From Terracoccus luteus (GTDB taxonomy: Bacteria; Actinomycetota; Actinomycetes; Actinomycetales; Dermatophilaceae): a stretch of DNA of 64,000 bases. The stretch spans positions 1,364,001 to 1,428,000 of the forward strand of contig NZ_RBXT01000001.1 in assembly GCF_003635045.1 (NCBI RefSeq), read 5' to 3'. A program made the position numbers and the translations under genes. The notes beneath the pieces are model-generated. The model had not been told where the DNA came from. It was given only the letters and a program-made list of their open reading frames with translations, and did not search any database. Positions 1-7,205 of the stretch are shown in pieces; within the stretch, counting starts at the first letter, position 1, and the number at the start of each line of letters is the position of its first letter.

Positions 1-2786
1 AGGTGTGCGACCTCATCCGCGAGATGGGGGTGCGGGTGGCCGCCCGCGGCTCGGGCGCCGGTTCCGTCGTCAACTTCCTCCTCGGCATCTCCGGGGTCGA
101 CCCCATGCGGCACGGCCTGCTCATGCAGCGGTTCTGCTCGCCACTGCGGGCCGAGCTGCCCGACATCGACATCGACGTCGAGTCCGCCCGCCGCACCGAG
201 ATCTACGAGCGGATCCTCGAGCACTTCGGCGGTGAGCGCGTCACGTGCGTGTCGATGATGGACACCTACCGGGTGCGTCACGCCATCCGTGACGTCGGGG
301 CGGCGCTCGGGCTGCCGCCGCCGGAGGTCGACGCGATGGCCAAGGCCTTCCCGCACATCGCCGCCCGCAACGTGCGCCACGCCCTCGCCGAGCTGCCCGA
401 GCTGCGGGCGAGCGGTCTCGACGTGCCGCGGCTGCAGCTGATGTTCGACATCGTCGAACGGCTCGACGGGCTGCCGCGCCACATCGCGCTGCACCCGTGC
501 GGGGTCGTGCTGTCCGACTCGGCGCTGCTCGACCGCACGCCCGTCGAGGCGAGCTGGCTCGGCTTCCCGATGAGCCAGTTCGACAAGGACGACGTCGAGG
601 AGATGGGCCTGCTCAAGCTCGACGTCCTCGGCATCCGCATGCAGTCGGCGATGGCCCACGCGCTGCAGGAGGTCGAGCGCGTCGACCGGGTCGTCGTCGA
701 CCTCGACGACGAGCAGCAGGTGCCCTTCGACGACGAGCCGACCTTCGAGATGATCCGGTCGACCCGCACGCTCGGCTGCTTCCAGATCGAGAGCCCCGGG
801 CAGCGCGAGCTCATCGGCAAGTTCGGCCCGCGCAGCTTCGAGGACATCATCATCGACATCTCGCTCTTCCGACCCGGACCGGTCAAGAGCGACATGATCG
901 TGCCCTTCCTCGAGGCCCGGCAGGGCTGGAAGAACCCCTCGTACCTGCACCCGACCCTCATCCCCGCGCTCGAGCAGACCGAGGGGGTCGTCGTCTTCCA
1001 CGAGCAGGTGCTCATGATCGTCGCCGAGACGACCGGCGTCACCCTCGCCGAGGCCGACGAGGTGCGCCGGGCCATGGGCTCGACCGCCGGTCAGGCGCAG
1101 GTCGAGGCCTGGTGGCGGCCCGCGGCCCGGGCCCGCGGCTACGACGAGCAGGCGGTCGACCGCATCTGGGAGGTGCTCAAGGCCTTCGCCTCGTTCGGGT
1201 TCTGCAAGGCGCACGCCGCGGCCTTCGCCCTGCCGACCTACCAGTCCGCCTGGCTCAAGGCGCACCACCCGGCCGCCTTCCTGTCCGGGGTGCTGACCCA
1301 CGACCCCGGCATGTACCCGAAGCGGCTCATCCTCGACGACGCCCGGTCGTTCGGGGTCGAGATCCTCGGCCTCGACGTCAACGCCTCGACGGGCGCCTAC
1401 CGGTACGAGCGCACCGACGACGGTCGTCCGGGCATCCGCCTGTCGCTCGCCGACGTGCACGGCATCAGCGAGGCCGAGGTGGCACGCATCGTCGGGGGAC
1501 AGCCGTACGCGAGCCTGTCCGACTTCTGGCAGCGGGCGCACGTCTCGCGGCCCGTGGCCGAGAGGCTCGTGCTCGCCGGCGGTTTCGACGCCCTGCACGA
1601 CATCGACCTCGGGGGCGACCCCGGCGCCGGGGCGCGGGCCCGACGCGGCAGCTGGCAGGACGACCGGCAGCTCGGCCCGGCCGACGGGCGGCAGCACGAG
1701 GGCGTGCCGAACGGTCGGGCGCCGGCCGGGCTGGGGCGCCCCGGTCTCGGCCGGGGCGGGCTCGGCCGACGTGGCCGGGTCACCCGCCGCGACCTGCTGC
1801 TGCACGTCGCCGAGCTCGACCGGTGGTCCTCCTCCCAGCGTCGGGTCTCGGCCGCCTCGAAGGGCCGGCGGGCCCGGGTCACGTCGGTGTCGGTCGACGG
1901 CGGCATCCGGGCCCTGGCCGCGGCCCAGTCGCAGGCCGCGGCGCCGGTGCCCGACCAGGTCCCGACCCAGCTGGCCCTCGACCTCGGCGACACCCCGACC
2001 CTGCAGACCACGAGCGGGCTGCCCGAGATGACCGGCCCCGAGCGGGTGCGGGCCGAGCTCGAGGTGCTCGGCCTCGACGCGAGCGGTCACGTCGTCGACT
2101 TCTACGCCCCGATGCTCGACGCCCTCGGGGTGACGCGCGCCCGTGACCTGCTCGAGGGCCGCAGCGGCCGCGAGGTGTGGGTCGCCGGCGTCAAGGTGGC
2201 CACCCAGACGCCCCCGATCCGCTCGGGGCGTCGCGTCGTCTTCCTCACCCTCGACGACGCGACCGGCCCGAGCGACCTCACCTTCTTCGAGGACGTCCAG
2301 GGCCCCTACGCGGGCACCGTCTTCCACTCGTGGCTGCTGCTGTGCCGGGGGGTGGTGCGCCGCACCGGGCCTCGGGGGGTCTCGATCCGGGCGACCGGGG
2401 CGTGGGAGCTCTCGGCGTTGCAGGACGCCTGGACCGCGGGCGGCGTCGAGGCGGTCCGTGACGCCCTCGAGGCCGCCGACCGCGGGGCCTGGGAGCGGGT
2501 CGAGGCCCTCGCCGCGCAGGGCGCAGGGCAGGGGGTCGGGGAGGGGCCCGACGGCCGTCGGGTGCTCGTGCACGCCTCCGGCTTCCGGCAGTCGCCCTAC
2601 GCCGACATCAAGCCCGCCGGCACCGACGTCCGGGCCACCCGAGGCTCCGGGTCGTTCGTCCCGGCCGCGGCCCTCGACCCCGACCCGGGCACCCGCCGAC
2701 GCCCCGCCTCCGGTGCCGTCGGCCACCCCGTCGACGCCCCACCGCGCAAGCTGTGGCACGCCAGTCCCGGAAGCTCGGGGCACTAG
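1..2786 (+). CDS. dnaE2: Error-prone DNA polymerase III alpha subunit, DnaE2/ImuC type (5' truncated by window)
   Basis: Only the C-terminal ~927 residues are present; the reading frame is already open at base 3 and the GTG there is internal. The fragment begins in the polymerase palm: RGSGAGSVVNFLLGI is followed by PDIDIDV, the aspartate-rich active-site motif of C-family polymerases, so the PHP domain and part of the palm lie off the left edge. After the palm come fingers (FRPGPVKSDMI, FGFCKAHAAAFALPTYQSAWLKA), a helix-hairpin-helix region, a low-complexity Gly/Arg linker (about residues 535-590) and an OB-fold (about 710-800). The tail ends KLWHASPGSSG, typical of the DnaE2 clade rather than replicative DnaE1. 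DnaE2 is known as the SOS mutagenesis polymerase. Its context here, a methyltransferase and dinB immediately downstream, agrees with a translesion role. No ImuA or ImuB homologue is visible in the window. Confidence 0.88.
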   Translation, partial: VCDLIREMGVRVAARGSGAGSVVNFLLGISGVDPMRHGLLMQRFCSPLRAELPDIDIDVESARRTEIYERILEHFGGERVTCVSMMDTYRVRHAIRDVGAALGLPPPEVDAMAKAFPHIAARNVRHALAELPELRASGLDVPRLQLMFDIVERLDGLPRHIALHPCGVVLSDSALLDRTPVEASWLGFPMSQFDKDDVEEMGLLKLDVLGIRMQSAMAHALQEVERVDRVVVDLDDEQQVPFDDEPTFEMIRSTRTLGCFQIESPGQRELIGKFGPRSFEDIIIDISLFRPGPVKSDMIVPFLEARQGWKNPSYLHPTLIPALEQTEGVVVFHEQVLMIVAETTGVTLAEADEVRRAMGSTAGQAQVEAWWRPAARARGYDEQAVDRIWEVLKAFASFGFCKAHAAAFALPTYQSAWLKAHHPAAFLSGVLTHDPGMYPKRLILDDARSFGVEILGLDVNASTGAYRYERTDDGRPGIRLSLADVHGISEAEVARIVGGQPYASLSDFWQRAHVSRPVAERLVLAGGFDALHDIDLGGDPGAGARARRGSWQDDRQLGPADGRQHEGVPNGRAPAGLGRPGLGRGGLGRRGRVTRRDLLLHVAELDRWSSSQRRVSAASKGRRARVTSVSVDGGIRALAAAQSQAAAPVPDQVPTQLALDLGDTPTLQTTSGLPEMTGPERVRAELEVLGLDASGHVVDFYAPMLDALGVTRARDLLEGRSGREVWVAGVKVATQTPPIRSGRRVVFLTLDDATGPSDLTFFEDVQGPYAGTVFHSWLLLCRGVVRRTGPRGVSIRATGAWELSALQDAWTAGGVEAVRDALEAADRGAWERVEALAAQGAGQGVGEGPDGRRVLVHASGFRQSPYADIKPAGTDVRATRGSGSFVPAAALDPDPGTRRRPASGAVGHPVDAPPRKLWHASPGSSGH

Positions 2787-2860
2787 GGTGAGGACATCCG
2801 TGACGCCGTCGGCGACCCGTCCGACCCGGTCCGGCACGGCCGTGGTGAGAGCCACGACGG

Positions 2861-2920
2861 AAGCCCCGGTGAAAGCCCCGGTGAAAGCCCCGGTGAAAGC
2901 CCCGGTGAAAGCCGTGGTGG
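2861..2920. repeat. 12-bp tandem repeat upstream of the methyltransferase
   Basis: Four exact copies of AAGCCCCGGTGA (2861-2908) are followed by a degenerate fifth copy (2909-2920). The repeat lies in the 171-bp gap between the dnaE2 stop and the methyltransferase GTG. Because the unit is a multiple of three the methyltransferase frame stays open through it, reading as a Gly-Glu-Ser-Pro repeat, back to the dnaE2 stop. Confidence 0.95.
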
Positions 2921-2957
2921 ACGGCCGGACCCCACCGCACCCTTCCTGGAGGACCCC

Positions 2958-3722
2958 GTGCCCGACGAGCAGCGACCGCGGCGACGTGCCTCGGTCCGGC
3001 CGAACGCCGTCGGGGCGGCCGTCGTGGCCCTGGCCGCCGACCGGTCGGACCGGCTCGGTCGCCCGCTCGAGGTGCTCGACCTCGGTGGCGGCACCGGCGG
3101 CGTCGCCGTGGCCCTCGGCGAGGCCGGCCACCGGGTCACCGTCGTCGACCCCAGCCCCGACGCCCTCGCCGCCCTCACCCGTCGCGCCCGTGAGTCGGGC
3201 ATCGAGGGCCTCGTCACCGGCGTCCAGGGCGACGGCGACTCGCTGGCGGAGGTGCTCGACGGGCGCGTCGTCGACCTCGCCTGCTGCCACGGCACCCTCG
3301 AGTTCGTCGACGACCCCGAGACCACCCTGCGGGCGGTCGCGGCCGCGCTCGCACCGGGCGGCGTGCTCTCGCTGCTCGTCTCCGGCCGCCTCGCCGTCGT
3401 CTTCGCCAAGGCACTGGCCGGCGAGTTCGACCAGGCGCGGTCGGCCCTCCGGCACCCGAGCGGTCGCTGGGGCCCGACCGACCCGCTGCCGCGCCGGTTC
3501 GACCCCGACGAGGTCGAGGCGCTGCTCGCCCGCACCGGGTTCACGGTCGAGCAGTCGCGCGGCATCGACGTGCTGCGCCACCTCGTCCCCGCCCCCCTCG
3601 TCGACTCCGAGGGTGACCGTGCCGCCGTCGCCGAGCTCGACGAGCTGCTCGTCGAGGTGGCCGGTAGCGAGCTCCTCCGCATCCTCGGTCATGGCCTGCA
3701 CGTCGTCGCCCGTCGCGACTGA
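2958..3722 (+). CDS. Class I SAM-dependent methyltransferase in the translesion locus
   Basis: A 254-residue protein with a Rossmann methyltransferase fold. The glycine-rich SAM-binding motif LDLGGGTGG is at residues 40-48, the acidic motif II (VTVVDPSPDAL) follows, and HGTLEFVDDPETTLRAVAAAL is the post-II strand with the usual 'prepare and present' helix. The substrate is not identifiable from sequence. The GTG at 2958 is chosen because GGAGGA sits at 2948-2953. The same frame remains open upstream to the dnaE2 stop with no better start codon, so an N-terminally longer ancestral form is possible. Its position between two error-prone polymerases suggests co-transcription, but a DNA-repair role is only inferred from that. 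Confidence 0.85.
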   Translation: MPDEQRPRRRASVRPNAVGAAVVALAADRSDRLGRPLEVLDLGGGTGGVAVALGEAGHRVTVVDPSPDALAALTRRARESGIEGLVTGVQGDGDSLAEVLDGRVVDLACCHGTLEFVDDPETTLRAVAAALAPGGVLSLLVSGRLAVVFAKALAGEFDQARSALRHPSGRWGPTDPLPRRFDPDEVEALLARTGFTVEQSRGIDVLRHLVPAPLVDSEGDRAAVAELDELLVEVAGSELLRILGHGLHVVARRD

Positions 3723-3777
3723 CCCGGCGCGAGGCCCCGCGCCCCTTGCCGTGAGGTCGTCGGCGAGGTCGCCTATG

Positions 3778-3849
3778 GGCCTGTCGGTGGGCCTGTCGGT
3801 GAGTCTGTCGGTGGATCTGTCGGAGGGCCTGTCGGAGGGTCTGTCGACG
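3778..3849. repeat. Second 12-bp tandem repeat, upstream of dinB
   Basis: Six tandem 12-bp units of the form GGCCTGTCGGTG (first two identical, the rest with 1-4 changes) fill the gap between the methyltransferase stop and the dinB GTG. The unit sequence differs from the one at 2861 but the period is the same. Again the dinB frame is open through the repeat back to the preceding stop. Confidence 0.93.
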
Positions 3850-3872
3850 AGCCCGACCGCGGGGGGTGCCCG

Positions 3873-5150
3873 GTGAGCCGCCGTCAGTTCGCCGCGCCCA
3901 CCCGTGACGGCGACGGTCCGGCCGACGACACCGGCTGCACCGTCCTGCACGTCGACATGGACGCCTTCTACGCGTCCGCGTCGCTCATCTCGCGGCCCGA
4001 GCTGCGCGGGCGACCGGTCGTCATCGGCGGCGCCGGCGGGCGCTCCGTCGTGCTCTCGGCGACGTACGAGGCCCGCGCCTTCGGGGTGACCTCCGCGATG
4101 CCCATGGCCCGGGCGCGCCGACTCTGCCCGCAGGCCGTCGTCATCGAGCCGGACCACCACCGCTACGCCGTCATCTCCGACGCGATCATGGCGACCTTCG
4201 CCTCCGTCACCGAGCAGGTCGAGCCGTTGTCGCTCGACGAGGCCTTCCTCGACGTCGCCGGCGCCATCCGGCGGCTCGGGCCGCCCACGCGCATCGCCGA
4301 GCAGCTGCGCGACACCATCGCCGACGAGCAGGGCATCACCTGCTCCGTGGGGGTGGCCTCGACGAAGTTCGTGGCCAAGCTCGCCTCGAGCCTGGCCAAG
4401 CCGGACGGGCTCATCGTCGTGCCCCGGGCCGAGACCGTCTCCTTCCTGCACCAGCTGCCCGTCGGCGCGATCTGGGGGGTGGGCGACCGCACCGAGGAGC
4501 ACCTGCACCAGCTCGGCCTGCGGTCGGTCGCCGACCTCGCGCACACCCCGCTCGAGACGCTGCAGCGGGCCCTCGGCGACGTGGCCGGCCGCAGCCTGCA
4601 CGACCTCGCCTGGGGCCGCGACCCCCGGTCGGTCGTACCGACCCGGCGCGAGAAGTCCATCGGTGCCGACGAGACCTTCGCGCACGACATCGACGACCCG
4701 GTCCGCATCCACCGCGAGCTGTTGCGCCTCGCCGACCGCACGGCCGCCCGGGCCCGGTCGGCCGGCATGACCGGGCGCACCGTCTCGATCAAGGTGCGCT
4801 TCTCCGACTTCACGACCATCACCCGGGCCAAGACGCTGCGCCACCACACCGACGTCTCCCGTGAGATCTTCGCCACGGCCCGCGAGCTCTACGACCGCCT
4901 CGGCCTCCAGCGCGCGCGCATCCGGCTCGTCGGGGTCCGCCTCGAAGGGCTCGTCGAGACCGGCGCGGCCCCCATCCAGGCCCGCCTCGACGAGCCCGAG
5001 CACGGCTGGCGCGACGCCGACCGCGCCGTCGACCGCGCCAGCGCCCGGTTCGGTGCCGGATCCGTGCGTCCGGCGAGCCTCATGGGGGGTACGCCGGGTC
5101 GCCGGGGTGACGGTTCCGGGACCCCGGGCGCGGGTACGAGAGGGGGGTAG
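3873..5150 (+). CDS. dinB: DNA polymerase IV (Y-family translesion polymerase)
   Basis: A 425-residue Y-family polymerase. HVDMDAFYASASL (residues 26-38) carries the first catalytic aspartate, YEARAFGVTSAMPM is the fingers motif, and SLDEAFLDV (about residue 120) carries the second catalytic pair. A helix-hairpin-helix thumb (VGDRTEEHLHQLGLRSVADL) and the little-finger domain follow. The last ~40 residues are low-complexity and GR-rich with no obvious beta-clamp motif. It copies past lesions and is commonly placed next to DUF3040 in Actinobacteria, as here. The GTG at 3873 is the first start matching the family's N terminus. I found no GAAC-N4-GTTC LexA box immediately upstream, so SOS control, if any, would come from a promoter outside the window. 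Confidence 0.93.
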   Translation: MSRRQFAAPTRDGDGPADDTGCTVLHVDMDAFYASASLISRPELRGRPVVIGGAGGRSVVLSATYEARAFGVTSAMPMARARRLCPQAVVIEPDHHRYAVISDAIMATFASVTEQVEPLSLDEAFLDVAGAIRRLGPPTRIAEQLRDTIADEQGITCSVGVASTKFVAKLASSLAKPDGLIVVPRAETVSFLHQLPVGAIWGVGDRTEEHLHQLGLRSVADLAHTPLETLQRALGDVAGRSLHDLAWGRDPRSVVPTRREKSIGADETFAHDIDDPVRIHRELLRLADRTAARARSAGMTGRTVSIKVRFSDFTTITRAKTLRHHTDVSREIFATARELYDRLGLQRARIRLVGVRLEGLVETGAAPIQARLDEPEHGWRDADRAVDRASARFGAGSVRPASLMGGTPGRRGDGSGTPGAGTRGG

Positions 5151-5194
5151 TCGTCGCACGCGAGGGTTTCGCGAGGTGCCCGTGGGGCATCGAG

Positions 5195-5223
5195 TTCCCA
5201 AGGGCGGCGACCGGACCTATCCT
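5195..5223 (+). promoter_or_regulatory. Candidate sigma-70 type promoter for the DUF3040 gene
   Basis: TTCCCA (5195-5200) and TATCCT (5218-5223) are separated by exactly 17 bp. Transcription from here would give a leader of about 70 nt carrying the GGAGG at 5291. A second -10-like TACGAT lies at 5257-5262 without a recognisable -35. Confidence 0.45.
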
Positions 5224-5301
5224 GAGTTCAAGAGCCCGAGTCGTGGCCGGCTGGCATACGATTCGGGTAGTAGACGACGAGATCGCACAGGGAGGTGCCG
5301 A

Positions 5302-5712
5302 GTGGCACTCTCGGAACACGAGGAAGCCCTACTCCAGCAGATGGAGGAGGCCCTCTACGCCGAAGATCCGCGCTTCGCTTCACGGATCGAGAAGACGAAG
5401 AAGCGGTCGGGCGGGCGTGGTCGTGTCGTCGTGGGCGCCGTGGCCGGCGTCGCCGGTCTCGCGCTCGTCGTGTTCTCCGCCATGATCAGCCAGATCTGGC
5501 TCGGGGCCGTCGGCTTCGCGATCATGGTCGCCGGCATCGTCTACGCCATCACCCCGTCGAAGACGACCCTCGCGGCCGTCAGCGACGACGGGACGCCCAA
5601 GCCCCGCCAGCAGCGGACGACGCCCGGCCGGGGAACGGCCCCCAAGGCCGGCGGCAACTTCATGGAGCGTCTCGAAGAGCGCTGGGACAAGCGCCGCCGC
5701 GACCAGTTCTGA
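5302..5712 (+). CDS. DUF3040 small membrane protein
   Basis: A 136-residue protein starting MALSEHEEALLQQMEEALYA, the signature opening of the actinobacterial DUF3040 family. A basic stretch (KTKKRSGGRGR) precedes two adjacent membrane helices (about residues 41-60 and 64-83), and a basic, disordered C-terminal tail follows. GTG 5302 is preceded by GGAGG at 5291-5295. The family's function is unknown; the gene usually sits by dinB and near the division-wall cluster. Here mraZ does not follow; a DUF456 gene points back toward it instead. Confidence 0.9.
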   Translation: MALSEHEEALLQQMEEALYAEDPRFASRIEKTKKRSGGRGRVVVGAVAGVAGLALVVFSAMISQIWLGAVGFAIMVAGIVYAITPSKTTLAAVSDDGTPKPRQQRTTPGRGTAPKAGGNFMERLEERWDKRRRDQF

Positions 5713-5825
5713 GCCTCACCTCCCGGGGGTCCACCCCCGACCGTTCACCGGTATGCCCGGCGTCGACCCGGTCGTGACCACCGCCATCGTGACCGTGGCG
5801 CCCCCAGCGCGGGTCCGACGCGTCG

Positions 5826-6317
5826 TCAGGCCCGCGTCACCCACACGGTGACGACCCATGTCGTGACGAGGGCGAGGGCCGTGAGCAGCTCGACTCCGAG
5901 GTTGACCACGACGGCCCGCAGCGCCTGACCGGTCGCCCGCCGCGCCACCACCGGGTCTCGGTGCCGGACGCTCTGCACGATGAAGACGGTCGCGACGAAG
6001 CCGAGCGGCCCTCCGACGACCGGGACGACGAACAGCCCGACCACCCCGACGAGCAGGGCCAGCCCGATGACCCACGTCGGCACCCCCGCCGCCTTGAGCC
6101 GTCGGCCCGGGAAGAGGTACTGCGCCACGAGCCCGGCGGCGTAGACGAGCGTCGCCACGCCCAGCCCCACCCAGCCGCCGGTGGTGCCGGCCGCGATCGC
6201 CCACACGACGAACGCCCCCCACACGAGCAGCAGCCCGGGCAACACGGGGACGATGATCCCGACCGTCCCGACCGCCATGGCGAGCGCCACGAGCACGGTC
6301 GTCTCCGAGATCACCAC
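5826..6317 (-). CDS. DUF456 family integral membrane protein
   Basis: A 163-residue hydrophobic protein with four to five predicted helices and the DUF456 pattern of glycine-rich membrane segments (GTVGIIVPVLPGLLLVWGAFVVWAI, GLALLVGVVGLFVVPVVGGPLGF). The open frame extends 26 codons further upstream, but that part is basic and unlike the family. Tandem GTG codons at 6317 and 6314 with GAAGGAA upstream give the likely start. Convergent with the DUF3040 gene. Function unknown. Confidence 0.8.
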   Translation of the reverse strand: MVISETTVLVALAMAVGTVGIIVPVLPGLLLVWGAFVVWAIAAGTTGGWVGLGVATLVYAAGLVAQYLFPGRRLKAAGVPTWVIGLALLVGVVGLFVVPVVGGPLGFVATVFIVQSVRHRDPVVARRATGQALRAVVVNLGVELLTALALVTTWVVTVWVTRA

Positions 6318-6397
6318 GTGAGTTCCTTCAGTCGTCGTCGCACCTTTGTCCTGAGAGCACCGTACCGACCGACCACACCCGTCCCGGGGACGCACGA

Positions 6398-6425
6398 ACG
6401 CGCCGACCCCGAAGGGTCGGCGCGT
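6398..6425 (-). terminator. Hairpin terminator of the DUF7455 gene
   Basis: A 12-bp perfect stem (6398-6409 with 6414-6425) closes a CGAA/TTCG tetraloop, 45 bp past the stop of the minus-strand gene at 6470. There is only a weak T-run after it, as is common for high-GC actinobacterial terminators. Confidence 0.75.
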
Positions 6426-6469
6426 CCGTCTGGTCCTGTGCCCCCGTCAGCGGGTGGCCGCGACCTGGC

Positions 6470-6697
6470 TCAGCGCTCCTCGGCTCCGGCCGCGGCCGGG
6501 GTGTCCGTGAGCCGGTCCGTCTCGTCGATGATGTCGACGGCCTTGTCGCGCAGGGCCGGGACGTACTCCCGACCGTGGTGCGCGCAGAAGAACAGCTCGC
6601 CGCCCGACGTGAGCCGGGCACGGATGTACGCCTGGGCGCCACAGCGGTCGCAGCGGTCGGCTGCCGTCATCTCGGGTGCCAGTGCTGTAGTCATCAT
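6470..6697 (-). CDS. Small zinc-ribbon-like protein (DUF7455)
   Basis: A 75-residue protein (MMTTALAPEMTAADRCDRC...). DRCDRCGAQAYIRARL contains a CxxC pair and GGELFFCAHHGREY supplies a third Cys and two His, consistent with one bound zinc. The C terminus is an acidic tail. The start at 6697 is favoured over a longer open frame because GGAGGATTGAGG lies just upstream. In many Actinobacteria this gene sits between the principal sigma factor and the second topoisomerase B gene; the parE neighbour fits that, although sigA is not in this window. Biochemical role unknown. Confidence 0.82.
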   Translation of the reverse strand: MMTTALAPEMTAADRCDRCGAQAYIRARLTSGGELFFCAHHGREYVPALRDKAVDIIDETDRLTDTPAAAGAEER

Positions 6698-7205
6698 GCT
6701 CGCCTCAATCCTCCCTCGTCGGGTCCTCGTCGAGGACCCTCTTCCATTCCAACCTCGCCCGGGCCGGGTCTCCCTGCTCTGTCCCCCGTGGGCTCGTGCT
6801 GGTTCCAACAGTCAATCACGCACATTCGTTCCCCATCGTCAGGCTCGAAGGATGAGACCTGCGTCATGCCACGATCGTTACCCCCACGTCATCCCCACGC
6901 CGTCTTCGCTCCCGGCGTCCGGTCGGATGGGGGCACCCGTCCCGTACCCGTCACGACCCGCGCCCGACCCACGAGACCGGATGCCGTCCCGCCCGGTCCG
7001 CGTCGCCCGCGCGGTCCGCACCGCCTGCTCCACCCACGCCACCCCACGCCACCCCACGCCGCCGCCGACCTGAGGTGCGCGCATAGCCGCCCACAGCCGC
7101 CCCCGGCCGCGTGCCTGCCGGGGGCACGCCCGCCACCTCGTTACGCTGCCTGGGACGGCATCCGTGTCGTCCGGCACCAGCACGCACCACCGAAAGAGCA
7201 GCCCT
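6698..7205. promoter_or_regulatory. 508-bp divergent intergenic region between the DUF7455 gene and parE
   Basis: No gene with convincing codon usage is seen here. The left half is less GC-rich than the genome and should hold the two divergent promoters. Near the right end there are nearly three copies of a 10-bp unit ACCCCACGCC (7032-7060). A -10-like TACGCT at 7142-7147 is the best candidate on the parE side. Confidence 0.5.

Noticed and set aside
2788-2802. Leaderless TAGGGT-type promoter at the end of dnaE2 (TAGGGT then GTG at 2800)
   Set aside because: The hexamer overlaps the dnaE2 stop and the GTG is not in the methyltransferase frame; the methyltransferase has its own good ribosome-binding site at 2948.
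3723-3872. LexA (SOS) box before dinB
   Set aside because: Looked for GAAC-N4-GTTC and relatives; only the 12-bp repeat is present.
2143-3876. 577-residue open frame running through the end of dnaE2, the first repeat and the methyltransferase
   Set aside because: It is out of frame with both real genes, is Ser/Pro/Arg-rich, and reaches its length only because the 12-bp repeat and high GC content lack stop codons.
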